Assembly (NCBI RefSeq): GCF_003012775.1
Contig: NZ_PXYG01000004.1
Location: forward strand, 124,001 to 188,000
Source: Zobellella endophytica
Lineage (GTDB): Bacteria > Pseudomonadota > Gammaproteobacteria > Enterobacterales > Aeromonadaceae
DNA length: 64,000 nt
Reading direction: 5' to 3'
Numbering within the stretch: position 1 is the first letter of the stretch; each line of letters starts with the position of its first letter. Position numbers and translations under genes: made by a program. This document shows positions 46,931 through 55,411 of the stretch, one piece after another. The notes beneath the pieces are model-generated. The model saw only the letters and a program-made list of their open reading frames with translations. It searched no databases and was not told the DNA's origin.

Positions 46931-47854
46931 ATGGATAACCTCTACCAGCGACTGGATCTCAACCTGCTGCGGGTGTTCGATGTGTTGATGCAGTGCCGCA
47001 ACGTGACCCGGGCGGCGGAGCGGCTCAACCTGTCCCAGTCCACCGTCAGCCACGCCCTGGCCAGGCTGCGCCAGGCGCTGGGGGATCCGCTGTTCGTGAT
47101 GGCGCGCAAGGAGATGCGCCCCACCGGCCGGGCCCTGGCGCTGGCGGCCCCGGTGCGCCAGGCCCTGGCCCTGCTGGAGCAGGGGGTGCGCCAGTCGGCG
47201 GTGTTCGACCCCGCCAGTTCGACGCGCACCTTTCGCATGGCGGTGCCCTCGTCCATCGAGCACGGCGCCGTGCCCGAGCTGGTGGAGCTGCTGCACCGGC
47301 GGGCGCCGGGCTGCCGGCTGGCGGTGAGCGAGCTGGTGCATTCCGACTACGAGGAAACCCTGTCCCGGGGCGGCCTGGATCTGGTGGTCGGCTTTGCCGG
47401 CGCCGGCCACCTCTCCCCCCGGCTGCTGTTCGCGCCCTGGTTCGACAATCCCATGGTGTGCCTGGCGGCGCGGGACAGCGGCCTGCCGGCGCGGCTGACG
47501 CCCGCCGAGCTGGTGTCCTGGAGCCATGTGTCTACCTCGACCTGGGGGCACAACCAGATCCTGGTGAACAACTGGCTGAAACAAAAGGGCAGGGAGCGGC
47601 ATATCGGGGTCTGGGTGCCGAGCTTCGAGGCACTGCCCAAGCTGCTGGCCACCGGTCGCTACCTGGCGGTGGTGCCGGAGCTGATCGCCCGGGATTTCTG
47701 CCGTTACTATCCGTTGCGGCAACACGCGCTGAGCGAGCCCCTGCTCAGTACCTACGTGCTGGCGCAGCATCCGCTCACCGAATTCGATCCGGCGCTGGTG
47801 TGGTTTCGGCAGTTGCTGGACGAGGTGGGCGACCGCCTGTGCCGGTCGCCCTGA
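46931..47854 (+). CDS. LysR-family transcriptional regulator
   Basis: The 307-residue protein has the typical N-terminal winged helix ([20 protein letters not shown] and [21 protein letters not shown], residues 8-55) and a periplasmic-binding-like effector domain (about 90-300). The arrangement resembles NodD/LeuO-like members. It is divergent from the leader of the EamA transporter and might control it, though LysR proteins often act elsewhere. It converges on the stress-protein gene with 3 bp between. Confidence 0.9.
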   Translation: MDNLYQRLDLNLLRVFDVLMQCRNVTRAAERLNLSQSTVSHALARLRQALGDPLFVMARKEMRPTGRALALAAPVRQALALLEQGVRQSAVFDPASSTRTFRMAVPSSIEHGAVPELVELLHRRAPGCRLAVSELVHSDYEETLSRGGLDLVVGFAGAGHLSPRLLFAPWFDNPMVCLAARDSGLPARLTPAELVSWSHVSTSTWGHNQILVNNWLKQKGRERHIGVWVPSFEALPKLLATGRYLAVVPELIARDFCRYYPLRQHALSEPLLSTYVLAQHPLTEFDPALVWFRQLLDEVGDRLCRSP

Positions 47855-47857
47855 GCA

Positions 47858-48298
47858 TCAGCCCTTGGGCAGGGGCACCACCAGCATGTCGCAGGGGACG
47901 GTGTTCATCAACTGGCGGGCGGAGGAGGTGAGCAGGCTCCAGAAGCTCTGCTCATGGCCGCACACCAGCAGGTCGACCTGGTTCTGCTCCACCGCTTCAC
48001 TCACTTTCAGCGTGAGATCGCCGCAGATCACCAGTTTTTTCTCGATGGGGTAGTCGATATCCGCCAGGTATTCTTCCAGCCGCTGCTTGGCGTCGGCCAC
48101 CACCTGGTCCTGGATATTGTCGATATCGATGTCGATCATCTCGGTGTAGAGGTCTTTCAGATCGACGTCCACGTGGATCACCGACAGCTTGGCCTGGTTG
48201 GCCCGGGCGCGGTCCACCGCCTTGGCGATTACCTTGCGGTTCTTCTCGGTCATGTCGACCGCCGCCAGTATATGTTTGTACTGATAAGGCTCTGTCAT
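47858..48298 (-). CDS. universal stress protein, UspA family
   Basis: The 146-residue protein has the UspA fold: YKHILAAVDMTEKNRKVI at the start (strand plus helix), a VIHVDVD strand near 40 and CGHEQSFWSLLTSSARQLM near 113. The usual ATP-binding G-2x-G-9x-G is not evident, so it is probably of the non-ATP-binding UspA type. The ATG has AAGGAGAGG in front. It appears monocistronic. Confidence 0.88.
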   Translation of the reverse strand: MTEPYQYKHILAAVDMTEKNRKVIAKAVDRARANQAKLSVIHVDVDLKDLYTEMIDIDIDNIQDQVVADAKQRLEEYLADIDYPIEKKLVICGDLTLKVSEAVEQNQVDLLVCGHEQSFWSLLTSSARQLMNTVPCDMLVVPLPKG

Positions 48299-48435
48299 GG
48301 CACCTCTCCTTTTTTCCTAACTCTATCAATCCATTAGCCGTTAAACCGTGAGCTGGGCAGGAATTCTGGCAGCCCCTGATTGCCAGCAGCATAGGTCAGG
48401 ATCGGTCCTGAGCACAATGCCGCCGGCCGGGTATT

Positions 48436-49608
48436 TCAGCTACGGCTGGCCTGGATCAAATAGCGCCGTGGTGTGTTGTCGAGGGCGGTAAAGGTGCCGA
48501 GGCGCACCCGGTAGCCCTGCTCTGCGAGGAACAGGGCCCGATCCAGCAGCAGCCACAGCTCCAGCGGGTAGCGGTAGAGGTGGCGCACCAGCTCGATGCG
48601 CTGGACCATCAGCCGGCGCGGCTCGGCCCGGGCCAGCCAGTAGGCGCCGTCGAGGGTGGCGGGGGCGGGGAGCCCCTTCTGCCCGCAGGCCCAGCGGGCG
48701 AAGTCGGCGAAATCGCCGCTCAGCAGTTGCTTGGGGAAGGAGGGCAGCGGCAGATATTCATTTTGTTCCCTCAGCGCCCGTTGCAGCTCGTCGAAGGCCA
48801 GCCGCCAGCTCAGCTCGATGCGGCGCAGCCGGTGCACCCGTTCGCCGCCGGTCACCTGCTGCTGCAGCGGCAGCCGCAGATCCTGGCGGTCCAGCCCGAG
48901 ATCCCGGGCCTGGCCGGCGGCGGACAGCGGCCGGTAGCGGTTGCCCTCGATCAGGTGGTAGCAGCAGGGAGAGAGCGCCAGCGCCCGGGTGCCGGCGGCG
49001 GCCGCATGGCGCAAAAAGCGCAGGTGCAGCTCGCCGCAGGCGTGCAGGGCCAGGGCCTGCTGTTCGGCAGTGAAGAGCCCGGCGGCGGTTTCGGCCAGGG
49101 CATCGGCGCAGACAAAGCGGTGTTCGAGCCCGAGCCGGGCGGCCAACTGTTCACCCTGACGGCACAGATCCGGATTCCATTCCAGGCTGGTGACCGGCCG
49201 CGCGGACTGCTGGGCCAGCAACCGGCCGAGGTGGCCCTTGCCGGCGCACCACTCCAGGATGGGATAAACGCCGGTGATATTGGCGGCAAAATCCTTGATT
49301 TGCGCCCATTTCCGCCCGGGGATGCCGTTGCTCCAGCGCGGCGTGGCATAGTCGGCGGCCCGCGCCAACGCCGGGAGCCGCGGCCGGTTGAGGGCGACGG
49401 CGTCCGGGCGCCACTCGGCCAGGCAGGCCAGGGCGGCGGCCGGGTCGGCCTCCAGCGCCTCCAGCCGGGCCTCGTCCAGTTCTTCGAGCAGGGGGGCGAG
49501 TTCCGGCCAGGGCAGGGAATGGCAGGCAAAGGGATAGCGCTGCCAGTCGCCGCGGGTGCGCTGCAGCAGGGTGCTCAGGGTGTCGAAAAGATCGGCCAGG
49601 TCGCTCAT
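48436..49608 (-). CDS. class I SAM-dependent methyltransferase, unknown substrate
   Basis: The 390-residue protein has a helical N-terminal part (1-100), then a Rossmann methyltransferase core beginning at ILEWCAGKGHLGRLLA near 117, with SLEWNPDLC and LALHACGELHLRFL. These motifs occur in the METTL25/GSTCD-like group, whose targets include rRNA. SPCCYHLIEGN near 213 is a second group mark. No Shine-Dalgarno site is visible, and TATAAT lies only 8 bp before the ATG on the minus strand, so the message may be leaderless. Confidence 0.82.
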   Translation of the reverse strand: MSDLADLFDTLSTLLQRTRGDWQRYPFACHSLPWPELAPLLEELDEARLEALEADPAAALACLAEWRPDAVALNRPRLPALARAADYATPRWSNGIPGRKWAQIKDFAANITGVYPILEWCAGKGHLGRLLAQQSARPVTSLEWNPDLCRQGEQLAARLGLEHRFVCADALAETAAGLFTAEQQALALHACGELHLRFLRHAAAAGTRALALSPCCYHLIEGNRYRPLSAAGQARDLGLDRQDLRLPLQQQVTGGERVHRLRRIELSWRLAFDELQRALREQNEYLPLPSFPKQLLSGDFADFARWACGQKGLPAPATLDGAYWLARAEPRRLMVQRIELVRHLYRYPLELWLLLDRALFLAEQGYRVRLGTFTALDNTPRRYLIQASRS

Positions 49609-49703
49609 GGGGGCGGATTATAGCGCCGAGCCCGGCGCCGTGATAGCGGGGGCGGGACCGGGGCGCTAGAATAGCGCCTTTGTGTCGACGAGAGGGGAAG
49701 CCC

Positions 49704-50876
49704 ATGCAGGCCTGGGATGTAATCGTGATCGGCGCCGGCGCCGCCGGCCTGATGTGTGCCGCTGAGGCGGGCAGGCGGGGGCGGCGGGTGCTGGTACTGG
49801 ATCACGGCAAGCGTATCGGCCGCAAGATACTGATGTCCGGCGGTGGCCGTTGCAACTTCACCAACTACCAGGTGGAGCCCAAGGCGTTCCTCTGCGCCAA
49901 CCCCCATTTCGTCAAGTCGGCCCTGGCCCGCTATACCCAGTGGGACTTTATCGCCCTGGTGGACAAGCACGGCATCGACTATCATGAGAAGACCCTGGGC
50001 CAGCTGTTTTGTGACGATTCGGCACAGAACATCGTCGATATGCTGGTGAAGGAGTGCGATCAGGCCGGGGTCAGCATCCGCCTGCGGGCCGAGGTGCTGG
50101 AGGTGGACCGGCTGGGCGAGGGCTTTATGGTGGCCACCCACAACGAAGCCTACAGCTGCCATTCCCTGGTGGTGGCCACCGGCGGCCTGTCCATGCCGAA
50201 GATCGGCGCCTCCCCCTTCGGCTACAAGCTGGCGGAGCAGTTCGGCTTGCGGGTGCTGCCCACCCGGGCCGGCCTGGTGCCCTTTACCCTGCAGCCGGAA
50301 GACAAACAAAGCCTGGAGCCCCTGGCCGGGGTGAGCCTGCCGGTGGTGGCCGAGAGCGAGGACGGCACCCGCTTCGCCGAAAGCCTGCTGTTCACCCACC
50401 GGGGCCTGTCCGGCCCGGCGGTGCTGCAGATCTCCTCCTACTGGCAGCCCGGCGAGCGGGTGCGCTTCGAGCTGCTGCCCGCTGGCCGGCTGGCCGAGGG
50501 AGTGGCGGACAGCCCCAACCAGGAACTGAAGACCTGGCTCGGCCGCCAACTGCCCAAACGGCTGGTGGAGGCGCTGCTGGCGCGGGAAGGGCTGGTGAAC
50601 AAGCCGCTCAAGCAATACACCCCGAGGGAGCTGGCGGCGATAGAGGAAAGGCTGGCGGCCTGGTCGCTGCAGCCCGGCGGCACCGAGGGCTACCGCACCG
50701 CCGAGGTGACCCTGGGCGGGGTGGACACCCACGAACTCTCCTCCAAGACCATGATGGCCAACAGGGTACCCAACCTCTATTTCGTGGGCGAGGTGATGGA
50801 CGTCACCGGCTGGCTGGGCGGCTACAACTTCCAGTGGGCCTGGAGCTCCGGTTGGTGCGCCGGTCAGGTGGTGTGA
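49704..50876 (+). CDS. yhiN: HI0933/YhiN-family flavoprotein
   Basis: The 390-residue FAD-dependent protein has the dinucleotide motif VIVIGAGAAGLMCAAEAGRR near the start, the family motif KILMSGGGRCNFTN near 43, FTHRGLSGPAVLQISSYW near 235 and the C-terminal GEVMDVTGWLGGYNFQWAW. Its reaction is unknown. The gene is intact: its TGA at 50874-50876 is followed after 2 bp by the end of a Tn7-like transposon. Its conserved 3' end is therefore the likely recognition site for the transposon's TniQ/TnsD protein. The ATG at 49704 follows GAGGGGAAG. Confidence 0.9.
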   Translation: MQAWDVIVIGAGAAGLMCAAEAGRRGRRVLVLDHGKRIGRKILMSGGGRCNFTNYQVEPKAFLCANPHFVKSALARYTQWDFIALVDKHGIDYHEKTLGQLFCDDSAQNIVDMLVKECDQAGVSIRLRAEVLEVDRLGEGFMVATHNEAYSCHSLVVATGGLSMPKIGASPFGYKLAEQFGLRVLPTRAGLVPFTLQPEDKQSLEPLAGVSLPVVAESEDGTRFAESLLFTHRGLSGPAVLQISSYWQPGERVRFELLPAGRLAEGVADSPNQELKTWLGRQLPKRLVEALLAREGLVNKPLKQYTPRELAAIEERLAAWSLQPGGTEGYRTAEVTLGGVDTHELSSKTMMANRVPNLYFVGEVMDVTGWLGGYNFQWAWSSGWCAGQVV

Positions 50877-50886
50877 GGTGTGCATT

Positions 50887-50906
50887 GACAATAAAGTTTG
50901 TACACT
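50887..50906 (+). repeat. TnsB-binding repeat 1
   Basis: GACAATAAAGTTTGTACACT, identical to repeat 3. Its first 11 bases match the Tn7 TnsB site. Confidence 0.85.
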
Positions 50907-50907
50907 A

Positions 50908-50926
50908 GACAAAAAGTTTGTACACA
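50908..50926 (+). repeat. TnsB-binding repeat 2
   Basis: GACAAAAAGTTTGTACACA, the same motif with one base deleted in the A/T tract. It starts 21 bp after repeat 1. Confidence 0.8.
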
Positions 50927-50938
50927 AGCCCATTTTAT

Positions 50939-50958
50939 GACAATAAAGTTTGTACACT
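50939..50958 (+). repeat. TnsB-binding repeat 3
   Basis: GACAATAAAGTTTGTACACT, exactly as repeat 1, 52 bp further in and 42 bp before tnsA. Confidence 0.85.
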
Positions 50959-51000
50959 GTTCTATACTTAGCTCCAAGATGACATAACGGAGCTAAGCAC

Positions 51001-51822
51001 TTGGCTGGCCGAAGAAAGTTACAAACCACGGAAGACTTTAAACGAGCACTCAAAAATAGTTATGGGTTGGGGCAAGGGGAAAGCTACAAACCATGGCTGA
51101 GGGTAGAGGATGTTAATTCACCAGGAAATAGTGGGAAAATAAATGGTTTAAAGATAAATAGGTGTTATACATCCCTTTCTGAAAATGAGAGCTGTTTTTT
51201 CTATTTGGCTGAATTTTCTGATTCTGTAATTGATATTAGAGATCAGTTCCCTCTTCTACCGTTAGATCTATCAATAAGAATTTCCTGTGCTTTGGGTTTG
51301 AAACATCCAACCATTCCAAGTACGAAAACTCCTAATGTTATGACTACAGACTTCCTGTTAACTCGTACCGATGGCATTAAAATATGGTACGAAGCAGTAA
51401 GCGTAAAACCTGAAGATAAGTTCGATGATAAGCGCACTGCTGAAAAACTTGATATAGAAAGGGTTTGGTGGGAGTTGCAGGGTGTGCCTTTCCACATTTT
51501 CACCACAACAGATAGGAATAAAATACAGTCAAGAAATATTCAGTGGGCAACATCTCCTGTCAGGCAAGGTAGGATATTTGATTATGAGCTCCTTGTTTTA
51601 GCTCTTGATTTCATTACAGTGGGGCTGACGTTTGTAGAATCTCTGTGTAATACCTTCATTGATAATTTGGCTGTAGAGCATGATGATGCATTGACTCTAT
51701 TAAAAACACTTATTGCCAAGAAGATGGTGCTGATAGATTTAAATAATCCCATAGCAGATACGGGAATACTTCATGTTACTGGCATCAATAAACGTGCAGG
51801 AGAAAGAATATATGCAGGTTGA
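51001..51822 (+). CDS. tnsA: TnsA transposase subunit (5'-end endonuclease)
   Basis: The 273-residue protein has exactly the length of Tn7 TnsA. Likely catalytic residues of the restriction-enzyme-like fold are Glu71 (YLAEFSDSVIDIRDQ), Asp117 (TTDFLL) and Lys136 (VSVKP), with spacing close to Tn7 (63, 114, 132). TnsA cuts the 5' strands so that, with TnsB, the element moves by cut-and-paste. The C-terminal part (about 170-273) would bind TnsC. The start is a TTG at 51001 with GGAG 8 bp upstream. The sequence is markedly AT-rich against the host. Confidence 0.93.
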   Translation: MAGRRKLQTTEDFKRALKNSYGLGQGESYKPWLRVEDVNSPGNSGKINGLKINRCYTSLSENESCFFYLAEFSDSVIDIRDQFPLLPLDLSIRISCALGLKHPTIPSTKTPNVMTTDFLLTRTDGIKIWYEAVSVKPEDKFDDKRTAEKLDIERVWWELQGVPFHIFTTTDRNKIQSRNIQWATSPVRQGRIFDYELLVLALDFITVGLTFVESLCNTFIDNLAVEHDDALTLLKTLIAKKMVLIDLNNPIADTGILHVTGINKRAGERIYAG

Positions 51823-53959
51823 GATAAACGGTGTCTGGGATGTGAATAATTTTGATGGGCTAAGTAATGGCCTTTATCGCTTGCTGGCAAGTTATAAAGA
51901 AGATGGCTTGTTGATACTATTTGACTTGGCAGAAAATCTTAGTTTGCAAAAACCGGTTGCTGTAAGTCTTGAAGAGTTCCTGGATGGGATTGAAAGAAAG
52001 GATATTAAGCCATCTTCTTTTACTCTCCCCTTTTATCTTCTGTCAAGTGAAGGTGATATACCGAGCGAACATATAAAAAGGCGGGATGATCAGTTCGAAT
52101 TAATTGAGGAGTTAGTGAATGAACCTTATTTTTTATTCGAAGTGGCGGTTAGTCAACGTTGTAAAATAATACCAGCCCATGCTAGGAGAAAAGGAACTTA
52201 CGTTCAAAAACTTTATCGCATACTTAACCAATACTGGCGATATGGTCAGGATGTGAATGGTTTGTTGCCAGCATATAAGAACTCTGGTGGCCCAGGGGAG
52301 CCTCGTTTGGCAGGGCTAAAAAAGCGTGGTGCACCTATACAGTTATCAACTCCCGGTATGTCGGCAGCATCAGGAAAAAATGCCTCTGAAGAAGACAAGA
52401 AAAAGTTTCTTAAGGCTATTAAAAAGTATGCTTTGAAGGGGCGTTCAATGGCTATAAGCCATGTTTATAATAAAATGCTGAATGAATTCTACGCTAACGA
52501 AATACTACAAGCAGAGAAAGATGCAAGATCTCCATTAGTGCCGAGCTTGAGATCATTTAGATACTGGGTGAAAAAGCTTATTCCTCAATCAGAATTTATT
52601 AAAAAAAGCACAAGTAGTGGCGACTTTGATAGAAATAAACGCGGCCTTCGAGGCTCCACTATAGATCACGCTGAAGTTCCCGGAAGTTACTTCGAACTGG
52701 ATGCCACAGTTCTTGATGTTCATATTGTATCAGAATTTAATAGGAATCATGTTATTGGGCGACCCACATTATATTATGTTATTGATAAAGTTAGTCGTAT
52801 GATTGTAGGCCTTCATGTTTCAATGGAATATGCTTCATGGAGGGCTGGTCGTCAGGTTTTAGTTAATAGCTTTTCTTCAAAGAAAGATTTTTGTGCACGT
52901 TATGGTATTGATATTAAAGAAGAAGACTGGCCCTGTCGGCATATACCACAGCGTCTGTTATGTGATCGTGGCGAGTTTATATGTAAAGATGCCGAGGAAC
53001 GTGCTGTTCCATTGATTGGTCACTTGAGCTTTGCGCCACCATATAGAGCTGAAAAAAAAGGAGTAGTAGAGCATAGGTTTCATATTCTTAATGAAAGCCT
53101 AATCCACGAGCTGATGGGTACGACCAGAGGGATAAAATATATTCGAGGTGATAAAGACCCACGAATGGATGCAGCGCTTACTCTGAAAGAAGTGACTCAG
53201 ATGATTATTGAAGATGTGCTCATACAAAACAGTAAAACTCTTGATGCACTTGCGGCTCAAACTACTTTACTGATTGAATCTCAGCTTCGTCCTACCCCGC
53301 TAAACTACTGGAATGTTCACTTCAAAAAGCATTTGCATTCTTTGAATAAAGCTAATGAAGCGGAGATAAGGGCAAGATTGTTACCTGTTGAATATGTCTC
53401 GATGACAAGTAAAGGCATCAGGCTCAATGATGATATGTACTACGAGTGTGATAGACCTGAGTTTGAAGACTGGAAAACTATTGCAAGGAATTACGGCCGC
53501 TCAAAAATGGAAGCACTGATTGATAGTGATAACTCTTCATTTATTTTTGTCCGACTACAGCCGTTAGAGGGCTTTACACGATGCAGATTGATGCAGAGAT
53601 CATCCATTTTTGAGGAACGACATAAAGCTGATATCTTGTACTTTAAAGACTGGAAAAAGCTTGAGGGAGTCAGGCCTCAAGTATCAACTCGAACTGTTGA
53701 AGCTCATGCTAGAAGAAAATCAATAGTTGAGGCCGCAAAGCAAGAAGTACAAGAGCTGCCTAAGCTAAGTAAAAAGAGTGACAAGATTAAAGGGATGAAA
53801 GACAGAAGAAGGGAGTATGTAAGTAATGCCAGAGTTGAAGAGAAAATCGATTACGATGATTATGTGACATCCGCTGATAATTCAGTTTCTCGTATTTCAG
53901 AAGAACGTAAAGAGAAAGTAATATCTATACTTAAGCGGAAAAAGGATTCTGATAAATGA
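51812..53959 (+). CDS. tnsB: TnsB transposase (DDE recombinase)
   Basis: The 715-residue protein has N-terminal DNA-binding domains (about 1-270), then an RNase H-like core. Asp297 (FELDAT), Asp385 (LLCDRGEF) and Glu420 (GVVEHRF) form the triad, with spacings of 88 and 35 residues identical to Tn7 TnsB (273, 361, 396). A basic C-terminal tail likely contacts TnsC. It binds the end repeats and joins the 3' ends to target DNA. The ATG at 51812 follows AGGAGA and overlaps the tnsA stop by 11 bp. Confidence 0.95.
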   Translation: MQVEINGVWDVNNFDGLSNGLYRLLASYKEDGLLILFDLAENLSLQKPVAVSLEEFLDGIERKDIKPSSFTLPFYLLSSEGDIPSEHIKRRDDQFELIEELVNEPYFLFEVAVSQRCKIIPAHARRKGTYVQKLYRILNQYWRYGQDVNGLLPAYKNSGGPGEPRLAGLKKRGAPIQLSTPGMSAASGKNASEEDKKKFLKAIKKYALKGRSMAISHVYNKMLNEFYANEILQAEKDARSPLVPSLRSFRYWVKKLIPQSEFIKKSTSSGDFDRNKRGLRGSTIDHAEVPGSYFELDATVLDVHIVSEFNRNHVIGRPTLYYVIDKVSRMIVGLHVSMEYASWRAGRQVLVNSFSSKKDFCARYGIDIKEEDWPCRHIPQRLLCDRGEFICKDAEERAVPLIGHLSFAPPYRAEKKGVVEHRFHILNESLIHELMGTTRGIKYIRGDKDPRMDAALTLKEVTQMIIEDVLIQNSKTLDALAAQTTLLIESQLRPTPLNYWNVHFKKHLHSLNKANEAEIRARLLPVEYVSMTSKGIRLNDDMYYECDRPEFEDWKTIARNYGRSKMEALIDSDNSSFIFVRLQPLEGFTRCRLMQRSSIFEERHKADILYFKDWKKLEGVRPQVSTRTVEAHARRKSIVEAAKQEVQELPKLSKKSDKIKGMKDRRREYVSNARVEEKIDYDDYVTSADNSVSRISEERKEKVISILKRKKDSDK

Positions 53960-55398
53960 GGCATGAAGAAGCGAAATATAATAGAGCTATACTTCCTGAA
54001 CATTGCGGTAATCCATTGATTGAAGCATTACCAGTCAAGTTGTGTGATGATGATTTGGTTGACGTGCTGAGCTACTACCCGCCGTACTCTTCAGATGAAA
54101 TGAAGCTGGAACCGTCTCACAGAGTGGAGTATCTCACCAGGTTGAAGGCTCTGAGGCAGCCACTACCAATATATTTTGATTGTTTTAGGGCAATTGAAAT
54201 TGCTATCAAGGAGGGTTATTCAGCCAAAAACCCTTTGTCACCTACGACAATGAATTATTTGCATTACCCTGTTGGTGAGCGTACGAAAGTTGAACCTGGA
54301 ACTGGTTATTTTCAAGCGAAGGGTTGTGGTATAACTATAATTGGAGAAAGTGGTGTAGGAAAAACCTGCATGCTGGAGCAAATCCTCTGTCACTTTCCTG
54401 ATACCATCACACACACTCGTTACAATGGTATGTCTATCCCTCTTCGTCAGGTAGTGTGGATTAAAGTAGACTGCCCTGAGGATTCCAGTATTAGGGCTTT
54501 GTGCCACAAGATTCTCACCGAGCTGGACATCAAAATGGGTTTGGAACCCACAGCAAAAGAAAGAACAATTCCTTCTTTGATAGAGCAGATTGAAGCACGT
54601 ATCAAATCCAGCTTTCTTGGAATTCTTGTTATAGATGAAATGCAAAATCTTAACCTGGCTAAAACAGGGGGGGCTGATAGGCTTCTCGGTTTTATCCATA
54701 ATCTGGTGAATAACTTGGGTATTCCAATTATTTTCTGTGCGAATCCTCCTTTCAATAAGTTGCTAAGCAAAACACTTAAGACGGCAAGAAGGGCCGAGAG
54801 TAATGGCTATTTTGACTTTGAACTGATGGAAAATGATGAGGTTTGGGGTGTTTTTGTCGAAGAGTTATGGGATCTACAATGGACTAATGTTAAAACTCCG
54901 CTTTCCCAAGAATTGAATGATACACTTTATGATTTATCAGTAGGCAACATAGATTTAGCTGTCAGGATCTTTCGTGAAGCTCAGCGATATATTATTGGCG
55001 CTGAAGATGAAAGGAACACTCCAGAAGTGCTTAGGCATGCATCAAGTATTGCCATAAGGGCTTCAAAAGACATTACAGATGAGATGAAAAGGGAGCGTTC
55101 CATTTCTCTTCTTAAACGAAAGAAGAAAGAATCTAGTCCCGTTTTAGAGAAATCACCTTCTGATGAAAGGATGTCATTGGTTCACTCAGGAAATCTGCAA
55201 ACCATACCAGGAGACCTCACCAGGCCGCACCATCCTGAATTCTCTTCTAAAATTAATCAGTTGCAGAACACAGAAGATCTCTACCCTCTTATTGGCGATA
55301 TGGATTTGATTCAACGAGCTGCGACTCAGGATGATCCCCTGGAGCTGTTGAGGGCCAAGAACATACTCTGTGAAGACCCATTAGAGAAATTTGCCTAG
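53956..55398 (+). CDS. tnsC: TnsC AAA+ transposition regulator
   Basis: The 480-residue ATPase has Walker A GESGVGKT (130-137) and Walker B LGILVIDEMQ (221-230), with sensor-like FCANPPF near 265. It bridges the target selector and TnsA/TnsB and governs target immunity. It is somewhat shorter than Tn7 TnsC (555). The ATG overlaps the tnsB stop (ATGA). The C-terminal 90 residues are polar and low in similarity, as in other TnsC proteins where they meet TnsA or TniQ. Confidence 0.93.
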   Translation: MRHEEAKYNRAILPEHCGNPLIEALPVKLCDDDLVDVLSYYPPYSSDEMKLEPSHRVEYLTRLKALRQPLPIYFDCFRAIEIAIKEGYSAKNPLSPTTMNYLHYPVGERTKVEPGTGYFQAKGCGITIIGESGVGKTCMLEQILCHFPDTITHTRYNGMSIPLRQVVWIKVDCPEDSSIRALCHKILTELDIKMGLEPTAKERTIPSLIEQIEARIKSSFLGILVIDEMQNLNLAKTGGADRLLGFIHNLVNNLGIPIIFCANPPFNKLLSKTLKTARRAESNGYFDFELMENDEVWGVFVEELWDLQWTNVKTPLSQELNDTLYDLSVGNIDLAVRIFREAQRYIIGAEDERNTPEVLRHASSIAIRASKDITDEMKRERSISLLKRKKKESSPVLEKSPSDERMSLVHSGNLQTIPGDLTRPHHPEFSSKINQLQNTEDLYPLIGDMDLIQRAATQDDPLELLRAKNILCEDPLEKFA

Positions 55399-55411
55399 CT
55401 GTGGTGGTGTA

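Noticed and set aside
50908-50958. Short CRISPR-like array from the spaced GACAAnAAAGTTTGTACAC repeats
   Set aside because: Only three copies, unevenly spaced, at a transposon end with the TnsB-site core; they are transposase sites.
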